Shown one piece after another: positions 7,757 to 14,973 of a DNA stretch of 64,000 bases (position 1 is the first letter of the stretch; every line of letters begins with the position of its first letter). This DNA comes from CAUPWF01 sp964369775 (GTDB taxonomy: Bacteria; Bacillota; Clostridia; Lachnospirales; Lachnospiraceae): the NCBI GenBank assembly GCA_964369775.1, contig CAYJHQ010000001.1, positions 1 through 64,000 on the forward strand, read 5' to 3'. The notes beneath the pieces are model-generated. The model saw nothing but the letters and a program-made list of their open reading frames with translations, ran no database searches and was not told the DNA's origin. A program made the position numbers and the translations under genes.

Positions 7757-9229
7757 TTGGTTACAATCATTAGTGTAATATCAAAATATCTGTTAATTTT
7801 TTTAATCCTAGCGTATACGTTTGGATGTTTTAGTATATTTGGACAAGAGGATTCGGATGAAAAAAACAAAATATTGAAACGACAGTTTGTGATTATGCTA
7901 ATCCTTCATTTTGTGGCATACATGGTTATGTTTTTACAAACAAGTGATGTGAAGTATATCGTATTATTTGGAGCACAGACAGTACTGATAACTGTGGTAA
8001 CCATTTTATACAAAGTGGCTTATCCAGATGCTTCTAGGCTTATTTTAAACAATATGTGTATGTTGATTGGAATTGGGCTTATAATGATAAGCAGATTAGA
8101 TTTTGACAAAGCGATAAGGCAATATGTTTTAGTATGTGGCTCTTTAGCGATATCGCTAGTAGTGCCTGTTATTATAAGAAAAGTTAAGTTTTTAATGGCA
8201 CCTAGGATGGTATATATATATGGAGGAATTGGCCTAATAGCATTAGTCGCTGTAGCTATATTGGGTCAGACCACATATGGGGCAAAACTCGCAATAACAA
8301 TAGCAGGAATCAGTATTCAACCTTCAGAATTAGTAAAAATTGTGTTCGTTTTTTTTATAGCGCTTCGATTATACCAAGCGACAGATTTTAAGAATGTAGT
8401 GATTACCACTATATTAGCTGCACTTCACGTTCTAGTTCTTACTATATCTACAGATTTAGGGGCTGCAGTTATACTATTTGTCGTATATTTGGTAATGCTT
8501 TATGTAGCAACTAAAAAATTTTGGTATATGGGGGCAGGAATAGGAGCCGGAGCAATAGCAGCTGTGATCGCATACCAGTTATTTTCTCATGTTAGAGTTA
8601 GAGTTTTGGTTTGGGAGGATCCATTTGCAGTATATGATTCTGGAGGATATCAGATAGCCCAATCACTGTTTGCGATAGGGACTGGAGGTTTTTCTGGATT
8701 AGGCTTATTTCAAGGAGCACCAGAGACGATTCCTGTAGCAGATGAAGACTTTATATTTTCAGCAATATCAGAAGAGCTAGGTGTAATCTTTGCGCTGTGT
8801 GTAATTTTAATATGCGTAAGCTGTTATATTATGTTTTTGAATATAGCAATGCAACTTCATAATAGATTTTATAAGTTAGTCGCTCTAGGTTTAGGGACAT
8901 GCTATATTTTTCAAGTGTTCTTAACGATAGGTGGAGTTACAAAATTTATTCCATCTACAGGTGTTACCTTACCATTTATAAGCTACGGAGGAAGTTCATT
9001 ATTGAGCACCTCGATTATGTTTGCAATTATCCAAGGTTTATATATATTAAGAGAAGACGAGGAAGATGATATTGAAAGAAAGAGACAACAGCTACAAAAG
9101 TCGCGAAATAAAGAGGCAGCGAATGTTAAGAGAAGCCCAAGATCGCAAAAAAGGGAAGAGTCAGCCGAACCAAGAGCTAATAGAAATAGACCTCGAAAAG
9201 GAATTGACTCCAAAAGTAGGGAAAGATAA
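7757..9229 (+). CDS. FtsW/RodA/SpoVE-family glycan polymerase
   Basis: SEDS proteins polymerise glycan strands from lipid II together with a cognate class B PBP, here encoded next. The 490-residue product has 10 or more membrane helices, the catalytic-loop motif VWEDPF, the DEDFIFSAISEELG region and LPFISYGGSSL before the last helix. Unlike RodA at 61653, it has extra N-terminal helices and a ~55-residue, highly charged C-terminal tail. The start is TTG at 7757 behind AGGTGG. The pairing resembles the actinobacterial rodA-pbpA arrangement. Whether it serves division, elongation or sporulation is not decidable here. The tail is encoded in DNA that also codes for the PBP N-terminus. Confidence 0.92.
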   Translation: MVTIISVISKYLLIFLILAYTFGCFSIFGQEDSDEKNKILKRQFVIMLILHFVAYMVMFLQTSDVKYIVLFGAQTVLITVVTILYKVAYPDASRLILNNMCMLIGIGLIMISRLDFDKAIRQYVLVCGSLAISLVVPVIIRKVKFLMAPRMVYIYGGIGLIALVAVAILGQTTYGAKLAITIAGISIQPSELVKIVFVFFIALRLYQATDFKNVVITTILAALHVLVLTISTDLGAAVILFVVYLVMLYVATKKFWYMGAGIGAGAIAAVIAYQLFSHVRVRVLVWEDPFAVYDSGGYQIAQSLFAIGTGGFSGLGLFQGAPETIPVADEDFIFSAISEELGVIFALCVILICVSCYIMFLNIAMQLHNRFYKLVALGLGTCYIFQVFLTIGGVTKFIPSTGVTLPFISYGGSSLLSTSIMFAIIQGLYILREDEEDDIERKRQQLQKSRNKEAANVKRSPRSQKREESAEPRANRNRPRKGIDSKSRER

Positions 9230-10640
9230 GAAAAAGCGCAAGAATAAAACCAACAAAGAATTTGCAAGAATTACTTACGGATTTGTAGGTGTATTTTTAG
9301 TTTTAATGGGATACATTATTTATTTTACTGCATTTGAGAGTCAAGATATTATTGATAGTCCTTACAATTTAAGACAGGACGCTTTTGCGGAAAATGTTGT
9401 ACGAGGTACGATTGTTGATTCTCAGAACAATGTTTTAGCAGAGACGGTACAACATGATGATGGAACGGAGACAAGATCCTATCCATATGGGGACTTGTTT
9501 GCCCATGTCGTAGGTTATGATACCAATGGAAAAAGTGGTTTAGAGCTAAGTGAAAATTTCAACTTATTGACTTCCAATGCATTTTTCATGGAACAGATCT
9601 ATAATGAATTGATGGATGAAAAAAATATTGGGAACACTTTAATCACTACGTTAGACGCCAACTTACAATCTGTGGCATACAATGCCCTAGGCGATTATGA
9701 TGGTAGCGTGGTAGTGATGGAACCGAGCACAGGAAAGATCTTGAGTATGGTTTCGAAGCCAAGCTTTGATCCAAATTCAGTGGAAGAAAATTGGGAGACT
9801 TTATCTACAGACTCTGATAGTGTCCTTCTAAATAGAGCAACCCAGGGAGTTTACGTACCTGGATCAGTGTTTAAGATATTAACAACGCTAGAATATATGC
9901 GTGAAAACCCAGCTTATGATAGCTATTCGTATACGTGTACTGGTTCTATTACTAAAGATGGAACAACAATTCCTTGTTTTGAAGGAAGAGTTCACGGGAC
10001 TCAAAGCTTAGAACAAGCATTTGCAAATTCGTGTAATGCAGCTTTCGCTGATATAGGACTTTCTTTGGATTCTGAAAAATATGCATCTACTACGAAAGAT
10101 TTGTTTTTTAATAAGGAGTTACCAGCACCTTTAGATTCAGTGAAAAGCTCTTTTGTGCTGACAGAAGATTCTTCTAGTGCAGAAGTTATGATGACAGCTA
10201 TTGGTCAAGGAAATACGTTGACAAATCCTTATCATATGGCATTGATAGGATCGGCTATTGCCAATGGAGGAAGATTAATGGAACCATACTTAGTGGATTC
10301 AATTACTAGTTACACCGGATCTGAGGTGGAAAAAACAAACCCTAAATCACATCAAAATCTGATGACCTCAGAAGAGGCCGCTACATTGAGTCGTTACATG
10401 CAAAGTGTAGTTTCTAACGGCACGGCTACAAATCTAAATAATGGAGTTTATTCTGTGGCAGGTAAAACTGGAACAGCGGAGTATAGTGATAATAAAGACG
10501 AGAGCCATTCTTGGTTTTTAGGGTTTACAAATGTTGAAAATCCAGATATTGTAGTAAGTGTAATAGTTGAAAAATCGGATGGTGGTCTGAAGGCTTCTTC
10601 AGTTGCAAAAGAAGTAATGGATGCCTATTATAATCAATAA
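9123..10640 (+). CDS. Class B penicillin-binding protein (PbpA/FtsI-type transpeptidase)
   Basis: The DD-transpeptidase cross-links glycan strands made by the partner SEDS protein. Motifs are complete: SVFK with the nucleophilic Ser at about 248, SCN at about 303, and KTGTAEY at about 448. One membrane helix (about 57-78) follows a strongly basic cytoplasmic N-terminus, and the domain before the transpeptidase is short, as in PbpA-type enzymes. The open frame starts at 9066; I prefer ATG 9123, which has AAAGAGG at a good distance, while 9066 has its site too close. Either way the gene overlaps the upstream SEDS gene, by 107 or 164 bases. Confidence 0.92.
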   Translation: MLREAQDRKKGKSQPNQELIEIDLEKELTPKVGKDKKKRKNKTNKEFARITYGFVGVFLVLMGYIIYFTAFESQDIIDSPYNLRQDAFAENVVRGTIVDSQNNVLAETVQHDDGTETRSYPYGDLFAHVVGYDTNGKSGLELSENFNLLTSNAFFMEQIYNELMDEKNIGNTLITTLDANLQSVAYNALGDYDGSVVVMEPSTGKILSMVSKPSFDPNSVEENWETLSTDSDSVLLNRATQGVYVPGSVFKILTTLEYMRENPAYDSYSYTCTGSITKDGTTIPCFEGRVHGTQSLEQAFANSCNAAFADIGLSLDSEKYASTTKDLFFNKELPAPLDSVKSSFVLTEDSSSAEVMMTAIGQGNTLTNPYHMALIGSAIANGGRLMEPYLVDSITSYTGSEVEKTNPKSHQNLMTSEEAATLSRYMQSVVSNGTATNLNNGVYSVAGKTGTAEYSDNKDESHSWFLGFTNVENPDIVVSVIVEKSDGGLKASSVAKEVMDAYYNQ

Positions 10641-10652
10641 GAGGTTAAGAAA

Positions 10653-10982
10653 ATGAAAGTATATAAAGACTTATATGTTTCTAGCTGTTTAAAAGGTAGA
10701 GAAAAGAAATTGTTAAAGCAAGTAAAAAAAAGAAGTGCAAAATTGATTGATATTTATATTATTGCATTATCACTGAACGACTGCGAACAGTTGGAAATTT
10801 TTGACACGGCTTTTTTGCAGCAAGATTTTATCGACTTAGAAAAACACCTTATCGTAGGCATGGCCTTAGGAAAATCTGATGCATTTGATATTGTGAAATC
10901 TATAGTAGAAGAGAGTTACAACGTAACTGGAAATGTTGATATAAAAGCTTACATAATGCAAGGAACGGAGAGTTTATGCTAG
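10653..10982 (+). CDS. Conserved hypothetical protein, 109 residues
   Basis: I do not recognise this family. The protein is soluble, has no signal peptide, and is rich in Lys in the first third and in acidic residues later, with predicted alpha-helical character (KGREKKLLKQVKKRSAKLIDIYIIALSL). It starts 12 bases after the PBP stop behind AAGAGG and overlaps the next gene by seven bases, so it is part of the same operon, between cell-wall genes and a sporulation pair. That position hints at an envelope or sporulation role, but nothing in the sequence proves it. Confidence 0.7.
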   Translation: MKVYKDLYVSSCLKGREKKLLKQVKKRSAKLIDIYIIALSLNDCEQLEIFDTAFLQQDFIDLEKHLIVGMALGKSDAFDIVKSIVEESYNVTGNVDIKAYIMQGTESLC

Positions 10983-11866
10983 ATATTATCTTATTAATAC
11001 TTCAAATTCTAGGAATTATACTTCTTTCAATTTTGATTATTATTTTAACCCTTTCTACTGTGATTCTTTTTATGCCGATTCGATATCAAGTAGAAGGAAA
11101 AGCGGAGTCTTCTCTTGATTCAATAGTGTTAATCGGAAGTGCTTCGTGGTTTGCAAAGTTAATACGCGCTCATTTCCAATATGGGAATAGAAAGCTAACT
11201 TGGCACCTTCGAATCGGTTGGATAAAACTACCGAGAGAAGCGAAAAATAAGAAGGTAAAGAAAAAGAAGAAAAAAAATCAGATAGAAGAGAAGAAAATCA
11301 ATCCACCGCCAGCAAAGGTGGAAAGTGCTATTCCTTTAGACGTAGAAAATAGTTCTCAAAATGATACAATTCCTGATAAAGAAACCAAAGACGGTGAAAA
11401 TCGATTTAGTACAACGGAAGAAAAGATATCAATACTTCAAAAGATTATCGCGAAGATAAGATACACAAAAACTTATTTATGTGCTAGAATAAAGAAAATT
11501 GTTAAAGCGAAAGAGAAACTGCTGAGCTTTATTAATGATGAAATCCATCAGCAGGCATTTAAACGTATTCGAGACTTGATTCTTGAACTTTTGAGTAAAT
11601 GTAAACCAAAGAAAGCTGAGATAGTACTGGAATATGGTTTTGAAGATCCTTATCACACTGGACTAGTATTGGCGTTCCTATCGTTTATATTTCCTTTATA
11701 CGGAAACACAATTAGTGTAACACCAAATTTTGAAGAGCCTATAATAAATGGGAAGATAGAGATAAAAGGCCATTTAACAATTTTTGTACTTATATGGTAT
11801 GTGATTAAAGTTTTTAGAGATTCAAGTATTAAAAAGACAATCAAAGATTTTCGTAATTTTAAATAA
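10976..11866 (+). CDS. DUF2953 membrane protein (YtfI-like)
   Basis: The 296-residue protein has an N-terminal membrane helix (about 5-34), a basic segment of consecutive Lys (about 90-108), a disordered acidic linker, and a C-terminal DUF2953 part containing LEYGFEDPYHTG and a Pro/Gly-rich strand region. In Bacillus the DUF2953 gene ytfI neighbours the spore gene ytfJ, and here ytfJ follows after 21 bases, so a sporulation role is likely. The molecular function is unknown. The start overlaps the previous gene, with AACGGAG as the ribosome site. Confidence 0.82.
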   Translation: MLDIILLILQILGIILLSILIIILTLSTVILFMPIRYQVEGKAESSLDSIVLIGSASWFAKLIRAHFQYGNRKLTWHLRIGWIKLPREAKNKKVKKKKKKNQIEEKKINPPPAKVESAIPLDVENSSQNDTIPDKETKDGENRFSTTEEKISILQKIIAKIRYTKTYLCARIKKIVKAKEKLLSFINDEIHQQAFKRIRDLILELLSKCKPKKAEIVLEYGFEDPYHTGLVLAFLSFIFPLYGNTISVTPNFEEPIINGKIEIKGHLTIFVLIWYVIKVFRDSSIKKTIKDFRNFK

Positions 11867-11887
11867 TGGAAGAGGAGGAAGAAAGTT

Positions 11888-12274
11888 ATGTCAGATAATA
11901 ATTTTAAAGGGACTGTTGAGTCTTTATTCAATGGAATGAACGGGGTATTATCTTCAAAGACAGTTGTTGGAGAAGCAATTCATATCGGTGATACAATCAT
12001 TCTACCATTAGTAGATATTTCATTTGCAGTAGGTGCTGGTGCTTTTAATAAAAAAGAGAGTGAGAAAGGTGCTGGAGGGCTTGGAGGAAAGATGACACCA
12101 AGCGCAGTACTTGTAATTCAAAATGGAAGCACTAGATTAGTAAATGTAAAAAACCAAGATACGATTACAAAGATTTTGGACATGGTGCCAGATTTATTAG
12201 ACCGTATTACTAAAAAAGACGAAAAACTTACAGAGGCTGATGTAAATGAGCTTTTAGATGAAGCAGACAAATAA
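11888..12274 (+). CDS. ytfJ: Spore protein YtfJ (GerW family)
   Basis: YtfJ/GerW is a small spore protein; in Bacillus the family is made in the forespore and affects germination. The 128-residue sequence has the family core KTVVGEAIHIGDTIILPLVDISFAVGAG split over its first half, a Gly-rich loop (GAGGLGGK), and then VLVIQNGSTRLVNVKN. The ribosome site AGAGGAGG is strong. Length is normal. A terminator follows at once, closing the operon that starts with the U32 gene. Confidence 0.93.
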   Translation: MSDNNFKGTVESLFNGMNGVLSSKTVVGEAIHIGDTIILPLVDISFAVGAGAFNKKESEKGAGGLGGKMTPSAVLVIQNGSTRLVNVKNQDTITKILDMVPDLLDRITKKDEKLTEADVNELLDEADK

Positions 12275-12290
12275 AAGTCATACTATAGAG

Positions 12291-12334
12291 AAACCATCAT
12301 ATAATATACAAAGTATCTTATATGATGGTTTTTT
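12291..12334 (+). terminator. Rho-independent terminator after ytfJ
   Basis: AAACCATCATATAA (12291-12304) pairs with TTATATGATGGTTT (12319-12332), and a T run ends at 12334. The next base is the A of the ATG of a 46-residue reading frame. Confidence 0.85.
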
Positions 12335-12475
12335 ATGAGACGAGTAATTGGATTTGCTACTTTTTTTTTAGCGCTAGGCATCATACTGGGTGTATTAATC
12401 ACAAGTTCTACCATTTCTGTTCTAATAGTACTCTTAGCCTTGGTAATGAGTTACTTGTTGTTTTGCTGTCAATAA
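12335..12475 (+). CDS. Small hydrophobic membrane protein, 46 residues
   Basis: This frame starts at the ATG directly after the ytfJ terminator and reads MRRVIGFATFFLALGIILGV and on to TAA at 12473-12475, with a basic N-terminus and two hydrophobic helices separated by a short polar turn (ITSSTIS). This is a typical two-helix small membrane protein, and I recall similar 45-50-residue proteins starting MRR-IGFA in Lachnospiraceae, not verified by search. The ribosome site is poor (GATGG inside the hairpin), so it depends on read-through and its translation may be affected by the hairpin. Function unknown. Confidence 0.6.
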   Translation: MRRVIGFATFFLALGIILGVLITSSTISVLIVLLALVMSYLLFCCQ

Positions 12476-12500
12476 GTATATGTTAAAAAAAGAAGGGTAG

Positions 12501-12528
12501 AAAAAAGCAGTCAGCTTTTGCTGACTGC
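12501..12528 (-). terminator. Rho-independent terminator of rpmB
   Basis: GCAGTCAGC (12507-12515) pairs perfectly with GCTGACTGC (12520-12528) around a TTTT loop. Read on the minus strand it is followed by six T residues (12506-12501). Confidence 0.9.
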
Positions 12529-12548
12529 ATTGTGTGTTTATCGTGAAT

Positions 12549-12734
12549 TTATGCTCTTTCAACTCTTGCTGACTTCAAGCATGAAGTACATACGTACATC
12601 TTCTTAGTTCCGCCAACTGTTTTTACTTTAACAGATTTCACATTTGATTTCCACATCTTTGGTGTTTTTCTATGAGAGTGACTTACACTGTTCCCGAAGT
12701 GAGCACCCTTTTCACAAATAGCACATTTAGCCAT
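12549..12734 (-). CDS. rpmB: 50S ribosomal protein L28
   Basis: L28 is a 61-residue large-subunit protein. The sequence begins MAKCAICEKGAHFGNSVSHS and has a second CxxC (CTSCLKS) near the C-terminus. These four cysteines identify the zinc-binding form of L28, as opposed to the cysteine-free form used under zinc limitation. An AGGAGGTGCAGTC ribosome site precedes the ATG. The gene is monocistronic, with its own promoter and terminator, and diverges from the Asp23/FakA operon. Confidence 0.97.
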   Translation of the reverse strand: MAKCAICEKGAHFGNSVSHSHRKTPKMWKSNVKSVKVKTVGGTKKMYVCTSCLKSARVERA

Positions 12735-12788
12735 GACTGCACCTCCTAACGCTCTTAAATAGTCTTATTAAGACTCACAACATATCTT

Positions 12789-12817
12789 ATAATAGCAGAA
12801 ACTATTTGCATTTGCAA
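12789..12817 (-). promoter_or_regulatory. Sigma-A promoter of rpmB
   Basis: On the minus strand TTGCAA (12817-12812), a 17-base spacer and TATTAT (12794-12789) lie about 55 bases before the rpmB start. Confidence 0.65.
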
Positions 12818-12867
12818 GTAGTTCTTTTAATTATTACTCAATATATTCAAATTTTATATCTTAACAG

Positions 12868-12896
12868 TTGTAATGTCAAGGAAAAAAGAGTATAAT
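12868..12896 (+). promoter_or_regulatory. Sigma-A promoter of the Asp23/fakA/recG operon
   Basis: TTGTAA (12868-12873), a 17-base spacer and TATAAT (12891-12896) lie 70 bases before the Asp23-family gene, leaving an AT-rich leader with no clear structure. Confidence 0.7.
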
Positions 12897-12966
12897 ACAA
12901 ATGCTTATACAACTGAATAATTCATGTAAAATGAAATTAAAATAATAAAAAGATGGAGGGACTATT

Positions 12967-13326
12967 ATGAAAGGGAGCCTAACAACAGAATATGGAATAG
13001 TTACCATTAATCCGGATGTGATTGGAAAATATGCTGGGACTGTAGCAGTAGAAAGCTTTGGAATTGTTGGAATGTGTGCAGTAAACGTAAAAGATGGACT
13101 AGTACACTTACTAAAAAAAGACCGTTTAAAACACGGAATCAATGTAAAAATATCAGAAGAAAATAAAATTAGCTTGGAATTTCATGTAATTGTTTCATAT
13201 GGTGTAAATATTAATACAGTTACAGATAATTTGATTGCGAATGTAAAATATAAAGTTGAGGAGTTTACAGGGATGGTTATCGATAAGATTCAGATATTTG
13301 TCGAAGGTGTTCGTGTAATTGATTAA
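12967..13326 (+). CDS. Asp23/Gls24-family protein (YloU-like)
   Basis: Asp23/Gls24 proteins are small envelope-stress-linked proteins that often sit beside fakA. The 119-residue sequence has the family core TEYGIVTINPDVIGKYAGTV near the N-terminus, the mid-region SLEFHVIVSYGVNI, and the C-terminal V-x-I-F-V-E-GVRV strand. It has no membrane segment. The ribosome site is GGAGGG. The following gene starts 13 bases later, the usual yloU-yloV arrangement of Firmicutes. Confidence 0.9.
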   Translation: MKGSLTTEYGIVTINPDVIGKYAGTVAVESFGIVGMCAVNVKDGLVHLLKKDRLKHGINVKISEENKISLEFHVIVSYGVNINTVTDNLIANVKYKVEEFTGMVIDKIQIFVEGVRVID

Positions 13327-13339
13327 GGAGGATATAAGA

Positions 13340-14971
13340 GTGCCAGTTACTACAATTAATGCACAGATGTTAAAAACGATGTTTCTTGCAGGAGCATCAG
13401 TACTTGAAGGGAAGAAAGAGTATATCAATGACTTGAATGTTTTCCCAGTTCCAGACGGTGACACTGGAACTAATATGTCTCTTACAATTATGGCTGCTGC
13501 TAAGGAAGTTACAAATATAGAGACAATCACAATGGAAAGTATAGCAAAAGCGATTTCTTCGGGTTCTTTAAGAGGTGCGAGAGGGAATTCTGGTGTTATA
13601 TTATCACAATTGCTACGTGGATTTACGAATGTAGTGAAAACAGAAGATGAAATTGATATCATTACATGTGCAAAAGCTTTTGAAAAAGCGAAAGACACTG
13701 CTTATAAGGCAGTAATGAAACCAAAAGAAGGAACTATATTAACAGTAGCGAGAGGGATATCTGAAAAAGCGTTGGAAATTGCTGAAGACACTAAAGATTT
13801 CGAATCGTTTTTAGGACAAGTCTTAGTACACGCTGAAGAAGTACTCGCTATGACCCCAGAGATGCTACCAGTTCTTAAAGAAGCAGGAGTGGTTGATTCA
13901 GGCGGCCAGGGATTACTAGAATTTTTAAAAGGCGCATATGATGCCTTTTTGGGAAAAGAGATCGAAATTCTTCCAATTGAGTACACAAAGCCGATTACCT
14001 CAGATACACCAACGTTATCAGAACAAGATATAAAATTTGGATACTGTACTGAATTTATTGTAATGACGGATAGGGAATTTAAGCTAAAGGATGAGATTGA
14101 GATGAAATCATTCTTAGAATCCATTGGAGACTCGATTGTATGTGTTGCAGATGATGATATGGTTAAGATTCATGTCCATACGAATGATCCAGGTAAAGCT
14201 TTACAAAAAGCTTTAGAATATGGAGGATTGACATCAATAAAGATAGATAATATGCGTGAAGAACATGAAGAGCGATTAAGGAAAAATGGACAACCCGAAA
14301 GAATAGAGAACAAGCCTCTAGGTTTTGTTGCAGTTTCTATCGGTGAAGGAATGAATAGCATCTTTTCAGATTTAGGAGTTGATCATGTAATTGAAGGCGG
14401 TCAGACTATGAATCCAAGTACAGAAGATATGCTAGCAGCAATTGCGAATGTACATGCAGATACGGTTTTTATTTTACCGAATAACAGTAATATTATATTA
14501 ACAGCAAATCAGGCGAAAGCATTGGTAGATGATAAAGAAATCATAGTAATTCCAACGAAGACTGTTCCACAAGGGATTACAGCTATGATAAGTGTATCAC
14601 TTGAAGATAGCGCCTCAGATAATGAGACAGCACTGAATGATGCTATTTCACAAGTGAAAACAGGTCAGGTTACCTATGCGGTTAGAAATACCACTTTCAA
14701 TGAGAAAGAGATTTCAGAAGGCGATATCATGGGAATCGCAGATAAAGGAATCCTCAATGTAGGAAACAATATCAGCGAAGTTGCAAAAGAGTTAATTCAG
14801 CTGCTTGCAGATGACGACACCGAACTGATCAGTATCTACTATGGGGAAGAAGTAGAAGAAGCAGATGCAACAGCACTAGGGGAAGCTATTGAAGAGTTAT
14901 ATCCAGATGTGGATGTGGATGTGCAATTTGGCGGACAACCAATTTACTACTACGTGGTTGGAATTGAATAA
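13340..14971 (+). CDS. fakA: Fatty acid kinase catalytic subunit FakA (DAK2-DegV-like, YloV)
   Basis: FakA phosphorylates fatty acids bound to a FakB carrier and feeds exogenous fatty acids into phospholipid synthesis. The N-terminal DAK2 kinase domain contains VFPVPDGDTGTNM at residues 34-46 with its Mg-binding Asp residues, and later GARGNSGVILSQLLRG; the C-terminal half is the family's DegV-like region (FILPNNSNI). The open frame reaches 13319, but AAGGAGG at 13325-13331 points to GTG 13340, giving 543 residues. No FakB gene is in the window. recG follows two bases after the stop. Confidence 0.9.
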   Translation: MPVTTINAQMLKTMFLAGASVLEGKKEYINDLNVFPVPDGDTGTNMSLTIMAAAKEVTNIETITMESIAKAISSGSLRGARGNSGVILSQLLRGFTNVVKTEDEIDIITCAKAFEKAKDTAYKAVMKPKEGTILTVARGISEKALEIAEDTKDFESFLGQVLVHAEEVLAMTPEMLPVLKEAGVVDSGGQGLLEFLKGAYDAFLGKEIEILPIEYTKPITSDTPTLSEQDIKFGYCTEFIVMTDREFKLKDEIEMKSFLESIGDSIVCVADDDMVKIHVHTNDPGKALQKALEYGGLTSIKIDNMREEHEERLRKNGQPERIENKPLGFVAVSIGEGMNSIFSDLGVDHVIEGGQTMNPSTEDMLAAIANVHADTVFILPNNSNIILTANQAKALVDDKEIIVIPTKTVPQGITAMISVSLEDSASDNETALNDAISQVKTGQVTYAVRNTTFNEKEISEGDIMGIADKGILNVGNNISEVAKELIQLLADDDTELISIYYGEEVEEADATALGEAIEELYPDVDVDVQFGGQPIYYYVVGIE

Positions 14972-14973
14972 AC

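Noticed and set aside
13195..13698. 167-residue minus-strand reading frame inside fakA
   Set aside because: It is a shadow of the fakA gene in another frame: no ribosome site, low-complexity Ser/Ile content, and the plus-strand protein is clearly real.
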